NCBI GenBank assembly: GCA_002794785.1
Contig: NBBA01000015.1
Span: forward strand, 930,001 to 994,000
Origin: Coniferiporia sulphurascens
Lineage: Eukaryota > Basidiomycota > Agaricomycetes > Hymenochaetales > Hymenochaetaceae
DNA length: 64,000 bases
Direction of reading: 5' to 3'
Shown here one piece after another: positions 24,561-36,234 of this stretch; position 1 is the stretch's first letter; each line of letters starts with the position of its first letter. A program made the position numbers and the translations under genes. Below the pieces are notes generated by a model. The model did no database searches, was not told the origin of the DNA, and saw only the letters and a list, made by a program, of their open reading frames with translations.

Positions 24561-26052
24561 GAAAACCGGCCTATTCAAGTTGCTCTTTTCAATGGTGTCA
24601 AGGTCTGCAACATGAATGATATCTCTCTACCCCGACGCTAATTCCACCAAGCTCCAGTTCTTTGACATTTCGCAGCGCAGCCAACAGCGCCGGAACCGAC
24701 AAGGAATTCTCTATAGTTTACGAAATTTTCCTGGAAAACCTTTGCGAATACAGCATGTGCCTTTCATATCTACTGCCAGTGGGCTGAAGGTGGTTCAGAC
24801 GGTAAGGACTCAAGCGAGTCAAAGTACATGCTCTGCACCTTAGGGTAGAACTTCGCGGATACGCCTTTTAAGACTTCTTGAGCGACGAAAGCGCCGATGA
24901 TGGCGTTCGTAGGGGAAAAGTCTCCGGTCGCTTGATATGCTAGCTCCGTCAAGATACCTTCTCGTCTAAATCGGAGCCGAGCTTCTGCGCGAGTGCAATA
25001 AGCCGATTTGCATCCTCATTGTTTCGCGGACGAGGGAAATGGCCGTGTTGCGAAAGGAATTTTGGAAACCAGCATGTAGTGTTGCAGGACGATCGAACTT
25101 GGCAAAATCAGTGACAAAGAACTCCGGCGATTGCAATGACTCCCGAAGAGATTTCTGCAGGAATTGTGAGCATAAGCGGGATTTTCACCTTAACACGGTT
25201 CTACTCACGAACTTGATAATCTTTGGCATTTTCGCTTGAGTGGAAATACCTCCCGAAACGTAATCCTCCGAGTCCGAAATGTCTCCAACACCAAACGTAT
25301 ATGGGCCCTTTACAGTAACCCTGCGAGGCTTACATCCATTAAGCCCATCCATTCCTTCGACCTCGGAAAATGTAACAATATCGCCGTCCTCGAGGCCATG
25401 TTGCGTCTTTTCGAGGCAAGGTACGGTATCCTCAGAGTTCTACGATGGAAATGTGAGAAGTTACGCTAAAGATTGTTAAACCATGTAAACTTTACCTATC
25501 CATGCAACCATTCCGCTAAGAGGATGTTCATCAGTTGGGTCCACACAAACAAACTTCGGCCCAAAGTCATTGAAAATCTCACTGGAATGCAAAGTTTCCA
25601 GTATCCACACCGCTTCGGTAACTCTTTGACATACCCGAACAGATCATGAGTTCCTGCGGCAATGAAGTGCACGCCGATCTCGTGTGTCCAGTCATTGATC
25701 TCAAGCAGCTGGGGAACTCCGCAAAATACTACAGCCTTCAAGGGTGTGAGTACTTACAGAGCTCTCCTGGTGGCTACAAACCTGTAAATCTATAACCAAG
25801 TCAACAGAAATGTCTTGCCCAGCAACCCCCTCGACATTTCGAACGGGTACATATGCATTCAGCTCCGCCAGGCGCGGAACGGTGGTTTCACCACGTGGTC
25901 TTCCTATACCCGCCTCTCTTAAGAAAAACTTGAAGGACGCGGGCATGTGTTTATTATTCCCCGAATCAACGGACCTGAGAGCTCAAGCCTTAAAGCGTCA
26001 CGGGCTCAGGATCGTGAAAGGTGACAGACTTGACGCCCGCTAAAACAGCATT
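24561..26052 (-). pseudogene. UBA1: UBA1 (ubiquitin-activating enzyme E1) pseudogene fragment
   Basis: Reading the minus strand across frames gives E1 blocks in the right order: NAVLAGVKSVTFHDPEPV (near 26040), FFLREAGIG, PRLAELNAYVPVRN, LEINDWTHE, VHFIAA, HGLEDGDIVTFSEVEGMDGL, KPRRVTVKGPYTF, YVSGGISTQAKMPKI, a 54-nt intron (25155-25208), [53 protein letters not shown] and IHVADLDTIEKSNLNRPVF. E1 adenylates ubiquitin and carries it as a thioester. Here both ends are absent, the segment containing the catalytic cysteine is not present, and several stops and frameshifts intervene (for example a TAA after DPEPVTL). The surviving intron excludes a processed copy. It sits exactly between the two duplicated zinc-cluster genes. 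Confidence 0.92.
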
Positions 26053-26164
26053 CCTTGTTGGACACAGTGCGTTAGAGATAAGTAGTTAGCTCCATGTATG
26101 CTCTTGGTCGGAAACGGCCACGAAGAAATCTCTTATCGACGAGGACCGACCCGAGCTGCGTTAA

Positions 26165-27896
26165 TTCGGCGCCACGGCACATCATATTGGAACATTGCTG
26201 GATATTCATCCCTCTTGCCTTAACCAGACTAAGGTGCTAATCGTTTTGCTACATTCTCTAAAGTAGCGCGAAGACGGTTGCGTGCCTGCAATGACTTCTC
26301 CATAGCCTCTTTTTCAGCATCAATGAAGACATCCAATGCCTCGCGAAGACCCTTAACTAGTGCTCCCAATTCTTCGGGATTCACCACAGCTTCAGTTGCC
26401 AAAGAGTCCCCTCCAGGTGCGTCTATAGCCCTCTCCCTGGTAGTTGGCCTCGCCTTTCTCCTGGAATCCTTCCTGGGCTCCCGTTTTGTCTGCAAATCTG
26501 AAATTGCTTCACCGATGAAACGGCAGGAGCTTCTTGATCCTCGGCATGCTACGCATATTTTCCCCGCGGCTGGTCTCTCGCACTTCCGATTGTTCAGGTA
26601 ACACCAGTCGCAGCGCTGGTCTTCTGCACGTCCCACCACTAGCAAGCGAGGGTCAAGCTGGTCTGTCTGTTAAGAAATTGCATTAAAGACCAATCCCAGA
26701 CGGAGTTCCCCACGGCTCATCAAAGTTGATCCAGATATCGTACTCACTTTTCGTTTCGGCTCCCTCCTCTGCGTCTCACTTGTTGTCTCCTCCAGAGGCG
26801 TGGAATTCCGTGCGGATAACTGTGATCCTGATTGCAACGCCCTTGCAAGACTATCCTCTTCCTACATGATATGTTAGCCATATTCTGAGCTTGTCCCAAA
26901 TAACCTACGTTTCGCCTACGTTTTGCAATATTTGATATCACATTTTCTGCGATACGTTTTCCATGCACTGTGGTAGAGGTCTCTAACATTCTCGACGTGC
27001 TCGCGTGGGTCTGCCAACAATTGCATGATAAAGCCCAATCGAACAAAAGGGCTCAGAGGTGCTGACTTACCTCAGATACCTTCATTCGCGGGCATCGGGG
27101 AAGGTGTGGGAGCGCAGCAAACGAGGAAAGCTTAGGCATTGGTTGTATGTATACTAACAGCGTGAGCCTGTGCGTACCGTGCTTGCACGTTCCGGAGGAG
27201 GAGTGGAAGAAGGACCGGCTATCGTCAGCGGATTGGCCACTGGCGGCGGTGGTGTGTACGCTTCAACAATATTCGCAGACGAAACAAATATGTTAAAATA
27301 ACGTGCTCACGTAGTACTAAGTTTTCGCCTTCACCTCTTTCCTCACCATGTTGGATCTCCGCGAGCAAGCTTAACGCTATGAACGCTTGTCCGCCTGAGA
27401 GTTCCTTCCGCGCTATCTGGGGCGCGAAAAGCTGTAGCGCCTGTCATCATCGGCGTCAGCGCCAATCTCTCAAGTCAAATTTATATTTCGTACGCACCTG
27501 GTCTATAGCATCTGCCCCCACGTTTTTGAACCGGCCCTCTATCCAACTGCGCACTTTGTCCGCAGTGGCACGCCTCTGTTCTCGTACGTCGCTGGGCAGC
27601 CCAAGTGAATCCAGACTTGTCTCCTCACCCCTGATGAGATCGCGCAGTTCGCCCACGCATGATGCAAACTCAGCCCTGGATAACCCCGACATTTATCGTT
27701 TGCTTCGTTCTTCGAGACTTGCAGTGATAGTACGTAGCAACTTTGCTTGCGACTTCTTGATTCCTCATCTCACGTAAGTAGCTAATAGTTTGCTGCTTCG
27801 TCAGCATTCGCCGCCTGCAGATCGCACAGCCACTAGATACTGCTGACTAATTTGGCTTTTGGCAATCCCGGATAGCTGAGGGCTTCGCCCCCCAAT
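26165..27896. repeat. Segmental duplication, right copy
   Basis: This is the direct-orientation copy of 22420-24215, matching through coding, intronic and flanking sequence (for example CTGACTAATTTGGCTTTTGG at the right end). About 1.95 kb, mostly the UBA1 relic, separates the copies. Confidence 0.85.
26229..27692 (-). CDS. Chimeric Zn2Cys6-domain protein, copy 2
   Basis: Seven exons: 27692-27498, 27440-27311, 27260-27178, 27130-27071, 27010-26909, 26861-26748, 26666-26229; 373 aa. The first six exons have exactly the lengths of copy 1 (195, 130, 83, 60, 102, 114 nt); the last is 9 nt shorter, shortening the coiled coil by three residues. All six zinc-cluster cysteines are kept, in RCDWCYLNNRKCERPAAGK (Arg to Trp between the first two cysteines) and ICVACRGSRSSC. 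The frame is intact, so both duplicates look functional. Substitutions are spread over exons and introns. Function is as for copy 1: probable DNA-binding regulator, targets unknown. Confidence 0.85.
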
Positions 27897-29331
27897 TACA
27901 AGGTAATTTGCGTTACCAACTTCTTTTAGAGAGTAATGCGATGCCTTTCTGGGTACCGATATCAAGGTTTTACCTCTATGTAAGGTGTTCTCTTGGCGTC
28001 AGAAAAGTGCCGGTCTTTACTTTTTCAGGAACCGTTCTTCTGAGACTTCTCCGCTAGTATCGATTTCGGCACTGACCGGTGTAGCAGCGGAACAGCGCAT
28101 CGTGCGTTAATTGGGTGATATCAGAAGATTTCTCTCTTAAATGCTAATGTCTTCTCCCGTAAACTTCGCGACACCCCGTATAGGACTAGGTCTCATTAAA
28201 CAACATCAAGCCTAGGGAAGGAAAAGGAGGGAGGATTTGATTTTCATTAATTGAATTACTATGTAGTAGCTCCGGCATTTTAGGTATTGGACCAGGGAAG
28301 AAGCACATGAGTCTATCTGCGCGTGGAAGAACGCCGGGAATTTTCGGCGTCCAACGCACTACCCCCTGCCTCCGTGTGTTGCTTTGTCCTCCTTGTGGGG
28401 TTGTCCGGCTCTACCAACAGACTTGTGTATATTTTCCTCCGCAGACGCTTCGTCATCACCATAGTTGTCGTCAGAAATCTCTTCCGGCTCGCGCTCGCAT
28501 CTGCAATTGCACTCGTGCTCGGAGTCGCTCTCTGCTGCCGCAGTCCTCTGGGTCGTGGTCGTGTCTGCGGCTGTACGCTTGTGGACGTCCCTCCTCCTGG
28601 GCGGGGGACCGTTAAGACTATAGAGGTATTGTAGAAATTCATTAGTGACACAATATAGCTTAGTAATGTGAAGTCAACCACATACCTAGCGTTCCAAACT
28701 CTCGCCATAGGCTTACTGTTTATAGCTCGAATTATAGAGTCGCTTTATAACGTTTCTAAGCCCAAGGAGTGGCAGACACGAAGAAGTTCCTGCTGGTGGA
28801 CGAGGAGTAGCAAGTCCGCAGCCGTATTTAAAGGATCGGACGCGCGCGGGCCTCCTCTTAATGTGGCTGGGTCTACACAACAAACAATAGACCACTGCTG
28901 ATCAAAGCGTGTGGCTTACTTTGCTACGGCCAATGCTTTGACAGGAGAATATTACGTGGCCTTGCCCCTCAATCAGGACATTGCGCAAGCTCGTGTGGTG
29001 GCCAAAATCGTGTACTGGAAAAAATCCTGAGGGGGTCTGGAACGGACAAAAGACATAAACATACACTGCACACAAGTCGATGCACACAAAAGCTTAGATT
29101 ATAAGAATATAATATGATCTACATTTTACGCACATCTAGAGTCATGGCCTTCCTCTTTTTTCCCGTGCAACGCTTGGCGCAAGACTAGGGATGTGCCCGT
29201 GGCCCGAGATATTTTATTGGCTTAATTTGCAAAACGGAGCCACGTCTGGGCGCGTACGTACGCCAGGGCCTGTGGCAGTGGTTGTACCCAGCCATTTGAC
29301 ACTGTCCCCGAGATAGTGTCTGACAGTAGGG
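27897..29331. other. No gene supported; two weak candidate frames
   Basis: Overlapping minus-strand frames at 28313-28708, one with an acidic SDSEHECNCRCEREPEE stretch and the other basic, could be the end of an unrecognised gene reaching up to ~29.0 kb. I could not build an exon chain with a start. The remainder shows nothing. Confidence 0.4.
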
Positions 29332-31046
29332 TTATGAATCCATCATCTCGACGTCCGTATTTTCTCCGTTCATCCCCTCCTTAGGACCTTCTCTAATGTG
29401 CTCAGTGGTACCTTCCTCTTCTCCGGCTGCAAGCGCCTCCGCAGCGCGCCGCAGCACATCAATGCGCGTACGGAGCACGCCCACAGATGCTGGGAAAAGG
29501 TCCTGAGGTGCATATGGGCCCTCGGACTCAATGTTGACTGCAAGGAAAATGTCCGAGCAAGCGCATAGTGTGAGAAGAGATGAAAGATCGGGAGAAAGTA
29601 TGGAAGGGTGGTACATACACAAAAACCAGTCTCGCACACGCCCGAGCTTGACACAGCCCTCGAAATCCGCATGCCGTAGGACCTCGCGACTCATGCTTTC
29701 ATTACGCACCTTCGCTGGGTCAACCTCTACCCTTGCACTCGCTGTGTTCGTTGCGCAGAAAGTGCGTATCAGATCAATTGAATGTAAATCAAATCAAGAA
29801 GCGGCTAAACTCACGTTTTCCCTCGTCGATGACTTTGATTGCCCCAGGGGAAAAGCAATCTGCGAACTTACGCGCGAGGTGCGCCGCAGGCTGGCGCAGT
29901 ATGTTAATGTGTGGAAGCAGTCTGTACGACGCCGTTGCTGTCATCAATTAAGCATATTCGTTTTGTAAGAGATATCAATTTTTTTTTGGCGACGCCGGAA
30001 AGCAACATTGTCAGCGAGTGGGTTAAGCCAAGAAGGGGGCGAGTAAGGTTATTCTAAAGGAGGCTTGGCTCTTACAGGTGTAAACAAAACCAGTTAATTG
30101 AAATTGAATATGAAAGTGGGAAAAAGTGGAGGAGGGATGGAGTAGGGGAATAGCACTCACCGACTGGGCTCCATTTCGCATGTTCCTTCCCCACACCCTT
30201 CACAGCATGACACTCCATCTCAATTGTCTGTCCGGGACGCAGTTTCGCAAGAACAATGTTGGGATTTGTTGGACCGGGTGGTCTCGCCTATCCGAAAAGG
30301 TCAGAAGCGGGGGGGGGCAAGGGCCAGTGCGACGTGCCTTCAATTGTTCAAGTTCGGCCTGTTCTCCTTGTGGTACCCACGTAAGCATCCCGGAGGTGAC
30401 GAGGTGGTTGCTGTACAGCTCATCCGGGTCGATGCTCCCTGCAGGAGCGTTAGGCTTGCGTGTGCAAGTGACCTCAAGCCTAAAAACAACCGTGTTTCTG
30501 TCCGTTGGGGTCGATGCTAGGATGAAGAAGGAAAGTCGTCAACTCTGGTGGCAGCATATAGGGCAAATGGAAGATGCCTCACGGTCATGCGGTTCAAAAA
30601 GATCGGGATCGAGGTTGAGGGGAACGAGGCCAAGACGGTGGGCAAGTACCTCATCATGGATGACACTCGTGTTGTTCCAGACGTAGACGGCCTCGATACA
30701 GATTGTCGGCACGTCAGCTATAAGTGTGCGGCGCACGGCATTCGCTATGGATGCGTCGACGCCGACAACGTCGAGCTCGATGCTGCGCTGCGACAGACGT
30801 GTGATTTCTACGTTAAGAGTCTGAGAGAAAATTAACAAGATAGACTGGCGTAAGACACCTGGTCCAAGAACCGGTGCGAGTTGAAGTAGCACATACCTGC
30901 TTGAAGCGTTCCAAGTTCCAGCTGTGGTCCTCTCCAGGGTAATGCCCAGGGAAGTCTGTACTGGAGACATCCGACACACGCTCTGCGTGGACCCCCACGA
31001 GACGGCGGTCACTAATTGAGGAGGAGGCTGCAGCGGGCACAGGCAT
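29332..31046 (-). CDS. RPC40: RNA polymerases I and III shared subunit AC40 (RPAC1)
   Basis: Seven exons: 31046-30897, 30820-30583, 30516-30338, 30287-30161, 29937-29815, 29741-29619, 29537-29332; 381 aa, a normal length for this alpha-like subunit. It pairs with AC19 to nucleate assembly of Pol I and Pol III. Signature segments are [20 protein letters not shown] (the alpha-motif), [70 protein letters not shown] and [14 protein letters not shown]. Five of six introns are GT-AG. Intron 3 (30288-30337) is best explained as a GC-AG intron: AAG|GCACGT with branch-like CTGAC and TAG, which alone keeps the frame. Intron 4 is unusually long (223 nt). The acidic C-terminal tail ends EMMDS. No damage is seen. 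Confidence 0.95.
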
Positions 31047-31156
31047 GGGTAGGTAAAGGTGTCGGTCTCCCGCACGCAGAGAGCACTTCAAAAAAAAACC
31101 CTCACAGATAGATGACGTAAAAATGATCGGTAAACTAAATTTATCAAAATTTAACT

Positions 31157-31228
31157 TGTCTCTGGTGTGAATCGAACACACGGCGCCACGGCCACAACGT
31201 GGCGATTTAACCACTAATCGACAGAGAC
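31157..31228 (-). tRNA. tRNA-His (anticodon GTG), no intron
   Basis: The minus strand folds as a cloverleaf: acceptor GTCTCTG/CAGAGAC, anticodon stem CCACG/CGTGG around the loop TTGTGGC, TPsiC arm GTGTG-TTCGATT-CACAC, D arm with AGTGGTTA, discriminator A. It is intron-free and lies ~110 bp upstream of the RPC40 start on the same strand. Confidence 0.93.
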
Positions 31229-31925
31229 GATAAAGTACCACTGAAACTTAACCTATAATATCGTAAAGCAGTATTGGACATGACCTCCTGATAAGAAAAG
31301 TGGTAATCGGTTGCATTCTCTCATGTATGCTAGCTACATGGGCGATAGTTTTGAAAGTGACATCTCGCTACAAACGTCGTGGGCATGGTTCTTCTTAGGA
31401 ATGAAATCTGACGGCAATGGCGAGTCAGCCAAATGGACTCAGGCCAAGATCGGAGTTATACGCCATAGACAAGATAAAATGGGAGAATGGTCTTGTGAAG
31501 GTCCGAGTCCACTGTCCCCAGGTCAGAATGATAGTTGTAAATATATCGAGGACTTTGATTAATTAAATTGACAGCATACGGCTAATAAAGCCTAGGCCAC
31601 ATTGCACCATCACCCATTGATGTAAGGCCCTATGAATGGAAAAGAGAAAGCGAGAGGCACACAGCGCTTTATCCTCGAATTTCCTCTACTTCACATGTTC
31701 AATATGTTTTTAATGTGTAAGGAGGTCAGAAACGGGATGGCAAACATCGAGATGCACGGGTAACGCGCGGGGACCCCGTGATCGACGCGTGACCTCGACT
31801 AGCAAAGAAATACTTTCAGTTTTAACTGCTGATTGCAAGATCATAGAACAACCCTTTTCACCCTCCCAAAGGTCGGCCGCTTTTCTCCTCACTCTTTTTC
31901 TGCTCGTCCCACAAGAGGCCCCGCA
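31229..31925. other. Intergenic, promoter side of the CHY gene
   Basis: No coding or RNA gene is recognised. A pyrimidine-rich stretch (CCGCTTTTCTCCTCACTC, ~31876) just before the CHY ATG is typical of a fungal 5' leader. Confidence 0.5.
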
Positions 31926-32507
31926 ATGTGGTGAGAGATCAACATCATAAGCCTTGGAAACCTACGCCATCTAACCGGTTTACGATAGCAAACATATTTT
32001 AAACGCACAGGTCTCAATCCGCGCCCCGTGCTGTCGCCAATGGTACGACTGTGCAGAATGCCACGCCGAATCGCAGTCGCACCCGCTTGCCAAGACGACA
32101 GAGATGGCCTTTCTCTGCAAAAAATGTCGTAAGGCATTCCGTAAGGACATGACCACGTACGAGGACAGTGACGAGTACTGCCCGCATTGCGACAACCACT
32201 ACGTCCGTTCATCCCGTTCAGCTTTCACATCCAACCTTCAACGCTAATTTTCGCATGCTTTATGAATACGGTTGCGGCGATGGCAGGTGATCGATGCTAA
32301 GACGCCTCAGGCGGTCCTGTCGGTGGAGACAGACGATGTGCGCAGAGATCCGCGGTGAGTGTCGTCTGTCCTTTCTGTATGCTGAATCCTACGTACCCGT
32401 CCGCCCTTCTTTTCGTCACGTACAGGATGCTCAAGGACGAGCGTGTCCCACCGAACATGCAGCAAACGCTGTCCGAAGAGGAGCTTGCGGAATTGCTGAA
32501 CGATTAG
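31926..32507 (+). CDS. CHY-type zinc-finger protein, 122 aa
   Basis: Four exons: 31926-31930, 31989-32202, 32287-32354, 32426-32507. Exon 1 carries only five coding bases (ATGTG); splicing to CAAACAT gives the start MCKHILNAQVSIRAPCC, which fits CHY proteins closely. The CHY zinc-binding residues are present: C2, H4, the CC pair, CAECH, H, CKKC and CPHCDNH. The downstream exon reads VIDAKTPQAVL, and the C-terminus ends in an acidic helix (LSEEELAELL). CHY fingers bind three or more zinc ions and occur in Pirh2-type ubiquitin ligases and in yeast Hot13; this protein lacks a RING domain. Location and partner are not evident. Splice phases agree throughout and the frame is intact. Confidence 0.92.
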
Positions 32508-33432
32508 TGACCGTTCACAGACGCCGGAGAGTACCCGCTGGACAGCGCATCCAGACCACATTGCAAGGTCTAATTTGCAACCTGCACCCATATATTCTGT
32601 ACAGACTTTTGGTCTTGTTTAGCTCTCGTCGGCAATGCGGTTTTACGCCGATGTACCTTCGGGCCAACCAGTCGGGTCTGCTCATAGAATGAATAGAGAC
32701 GAGTAATTCAAACGGGAAAAACGCTTTTGTCGGAGAGTGTCAATGCGTCTATGTGCTTTCATCAAAATGAAACGTCCGTCTAATCAGATAAGCCAACATT
32801 TTCGCCATTGGCGCGCGTTCATGCTCTTGTATAATGGGCCGTGTTAGGGCCCTAGAATCTCTCCCGCAACATCAAATTCTGTCTATGGAATTGGCAAAGT
32901 TGCTGAGGCGGCGTTACTTGTCATCAATTTCATATGTCTACGCAAGCGGGAGAGCAGTTAGCCCGTCTCTATATCTACTCTGACTCGACTGGTGCGGAAC
33001 TGTGACCTGGCCTGGTATGGCTTGGAGAAGTTGAGGACATGACCAGAACGGTGTACCACAGCCATGAGTATGGAACCGGACTTTTCATTTCGGCAAAACC
33101 TTTTGTTTTTCGCTCCTTCCCACATCAATTTCGAGAATCATTTGTCCAGAATGATTAGAAAATAGTGATGACGTTTTCGTGCCACTGAAAATGTAAGGGT
33201 CTTACCGTCTTAGCTCCAGAGGCTGGAAGGACTCGCGCATTTTTGATAAACAAAGAACACCCGCTCCATAACAGCAGCATAAAGTAAATGGAGATACTAC
33301 TGATATAGTCCATATGCATAAATTGTAACTATGTTTAAGAATGAGTGTAGTACCAGTCCTTATCTCCTAAAAGAAAGACGAAGAAAAATCTAAATAAAGC
33401 GGGACTAGTATCGCTATCGCCGCCCCCTAAAC
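32508..33432. other. Intergenic, no gene seen
   Basis: This holds the converging 3' flanks of the CHY gene (+) and the Egh16/MAS3-like gene (-). No supported frames. Confidence 0.55.
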
Positions 33433-34899
33433 TTAGAACGCCCAGCGAGGCCTGAAGATGCGGGAACGCTGCATGCGTTCGGCCCTCTGCTCGAGAGCCT
33501 GCTCCCGCTCGACGTTTGCGGCACGGGCAGAGACGGGGTGCCTTGACCTGAGTCCGGCCTTTCCGGCTTTCAGTGACTTCGATAGTGGGTTGGAAGCCCC
33601 GGCGTTGACAGCGGTGTCAGCTTTTGCATTCCCGGCATCAGCGGGTACAGTGGCGGCGGCGGCGGGGGCAACTGAGGCGGCGGCAGGGGCTACCGAGGCG
33701 GCGGCAGGGGCTACCGAGGCGGCGGCAGGGGCTACCGAGGCGGCGGCAGGGGCTACCGAGGCGGCGGCAGGGGCTACTGAGGCGGCGGCCGGAGCTACTG
33801 AGGCGGCGACGGAAGCTACAGAAGCGGCGACGGACGAGTCAACCGATGTTGCAGCCGCATCGGTAGCGACGGACGCAGTGGCCGACGCCGCATCGGCTAC
33901 TGTGGCCGTGTCCGTGTCCGCTACGGTGGAGGCTGTAGTGTTGCTTGTGCTACTTCCATCGGACACTATTTTTAGCATAACGTAAGCCCATGAATCATTG
34001 CGGAAATTTGATTAAAGAACGGCATACCGGCGACACAACCGCCAAACGGTCCTGCGAGGGCAGCGTTGCGGCAGCGTACGAGACACGCATTGCCGCTTGC
34101 TCCACCCGTGCACGTCGTCCCCGCGGCCATTTCTGTTCAATCGATTATATAATCCGGAGTAGGGTCAGTAAATTATTGGAAATAGTGAAAGAAAGAGGAC
34201 ACGTACGCGCAACGAGAGGGAAGTCTGTTGCCTTCGCGAGACTGAGTGAGTTGAAGCCGGGGACGTTTGTCGTGACGACCATTGAGGCGAATGACGCGCC
34301 CGTCGCGTCTGTGGACACCTCGCACGTGTATGGACTTTACTGACCGTCAGTGAAGGCCAGCAGTAAGATATAAGAGCGCGCAAATGTACTTACCCAGCGC
34401 CGTCACCATTGACTTGGTGGAGGGTCATAGTGACTGTGCCGTCCGCGGCGGCGGCGGGCAAGCCAGCCGTTACGGCAGCTGAGAGTTTTATCAGTGAGAA
34501 ACTTCGACATTGAGTGTAAAGACTAATAATGCATACCGTTCAGTTGCGTTACGACGTCATTGTTTCCGCCGGCTTTCGTGCGCCCGCACACGTCCGCTTT
34601 GCCGGTGGCAATCTCGTTATTGCGGATGATGCTGGTGTCTTGCTGTAGACGAAACAGGAATTAGATATGGATTTGGGGGGCTTGTGATTGAGTCCTTGGT
34701 TTCTGGAGGAGAGGGGACGGCGTATACGCACCTCAAAAGGGTTGGGTGTCGAGCCGGTTCGCGGTGTCGACGCAATGACGCCAAAGCTTTGGCCTGCGAC
34801 ACCGTTCGCACCTGCTACATTGGTAATTACACCATGTGCATGTGCACCAGTAACCGCGAATACGATCGCAAGGAGGGCGGTAAGTTGCATGGAGAACAT
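33433..34899 (-). CDS. Egh16/MAS3-like secreted protein with Ala-rich repeat tail
   Basis: Six exons: 34899-34732, 34642-34537, 34478-34394, 34334-34207, 34132-34028, 33965-33433; 374 aa, frame intact. The N-terminus is a clear signal peptide (MFSMQLTALLAIVFAVTGAH, cleavage near AHA-HG). The mature part follows the Egh16/MAS3 family: HGVITNVAGANGV, FEQDTSIIRNNEI, DVCGRTKAGG, MTLHQVNGDGAGPYTCEV, VPGFNSLSLAKATDFPLVAQ, TCTGGASGNACLVRCRNAAL, GPFGGCVA, with the family's cysteines. In plant pathogens relatives are expressed in appressoria and contribute to host penetration; saprotrophs have them too, so lifestyle cannot be inferred. After the last family segment the protein continues for ~180 residues with a Ser/Thr/Ala region, seven SVAPAAA repeats and a basic tail. 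Confidence 0.9.
33655..33801 (-). repeat. 21-bp coding minisatellite, seven units
   Basis: There are seven tandem units of 21 bp (plus-strand phase GGCGGCGGCAGGGGCTACCGA or close), each encoding SVAPAAA on the minus strand. Central units are near identical; the outer ones have single changes, and a degenerate eighth follows to 33822. Unit length is a multiple of three, so copy-number change keeps the frame. Confidence 0.95.
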
Positions 34900-36234
34900 C
34901 GTGAAAAAAAGCTAAAAATCGAGGCTCTGCCTTGGGGTTGATGAAGAACGAAAAAATGTTGTAAGGGGAAGAAGAAAGGATGAAATGTGCGCTGCACAGA
35001 GAAGATGAAGGAGAAGTAAGAACTGCGGGAGGCTTGTATCTTTCAGCATACCCTCTTCTCGCTTTTATACGCATTGGAATTGCACCCCGTCGCGATACCA
35101 CATAGCTTCTTGTCCTTCCATAGCGTTGTGCAGCCGTACAAGTACGACTTGACGTGTTGTCTTGATCCAGAAAGCGACAGAAGAGCGAAGACATAGAAAC
35201 TGTATCCGAGTAAACTCCCAGCCGGCTGCAATCAGCTGAGAAGAGCCAGCGCTTATCAATGCCGCAGGCGCTGCAGTAGGCAACAGTTCGGATTGGGTCT
35301 GTATGTTGCGAGGATGAAATGCGGGGACATCTAGACTGAGTCGTCGTTGGTCATGGAAGATGTTCTGTCATCAGGCCGATGGCGACGGCGATGGCGCGTG
35401 CAGTGCATAGCCTCGACGGTTTCAACGTTGTCCGGGCCCAGTGGGCGCGTTGCTAGGACCTTCTGTTTTCCTATTCATTCTGAACGTACATGAACACGAG
35501 CCGTTAAAACTGAGTAGACGGAAGGAGGCGTGCCGGTCAGATGATTAAGCTAGCCTTCTTCCAGCAGCGGCTGTAACGGACGTTGGACGGATGGATCAAC
35601 GATAGTCGGATATAGCACAAGAGATAGGAGGACGTCTGGTAAATTGAATAAAAAGAGGGAATTACATACTGCCGAACGTTCAGGCGAGCGGGCGGCGAGC
35701 CTCAAGTTGCACTCGGCCGCTCGCTTGGTAGTTCCAGTTCGGCAAGTCCCGAAGTACAATAGCAGATATTTTGCACTTGCAATGCAGCAGCTAAGATTAT
35801 TATAAGACTTGGGTCCGGGCAGCGGAGGATGACCCGCTCCTATCCTCGTCCTCGACCACCATCATCTGTCCGCGTCCGAAAGCATCGCAACCGAGCGCGC
35901 GCCAGTGTTTTTAGGACTCGCAGCCTCTCCGGTTCAGGCCTAGCACCACCACCAGTTACTCCTGGACGGACCTCCGCCACGTTCTCCTACACGTCGCAGC
36001 CTCCGCATCCCCTACACTCCCGTCTGATTCTCAGCTAAGCCGCATCAGCGTGCCTCGTCGCAGCATCGTGCTCACGCCTCTCCCGGAGTATATCAGCCAG
36101 CATCCACTGCTCTCCTTCTGAAATCACTCAACCAGTCCCCCCTCTCCCCCTGTTTTGCTAAACTCGTCTCCGGGCGCCCCTATCTCGTCTCAATCTCCCC
36201 ATTTCACACCTACAACTTGCCCAAGCTGGCTCGC
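34900..36234. other. Intergenic; no gene supported
   Basis: This includes the promoter of the Egh16/MAS3-like gene. A minus-strand frame at 35550-35759 could be a terminal exon but has no recognisable partner exons. 35830-36230 is very pyrimidine-rich, consistent with the 5' leader of the small frame at 36235. Confidence 0.45.

Noticed and set aside
30200..30388. RPC40 looks frameshifted with an early stop at the C9 tract
   Set aside because: A GC-AG intron restores the frame exactly and all other exons are intact, so I call the gene functional.
33458..33985. 175-codon frame antisense to the minisatellite
   Set aside because: It is a shadow of the GC-rich repeat. The minus frame continues a family protein with matching splice phases.
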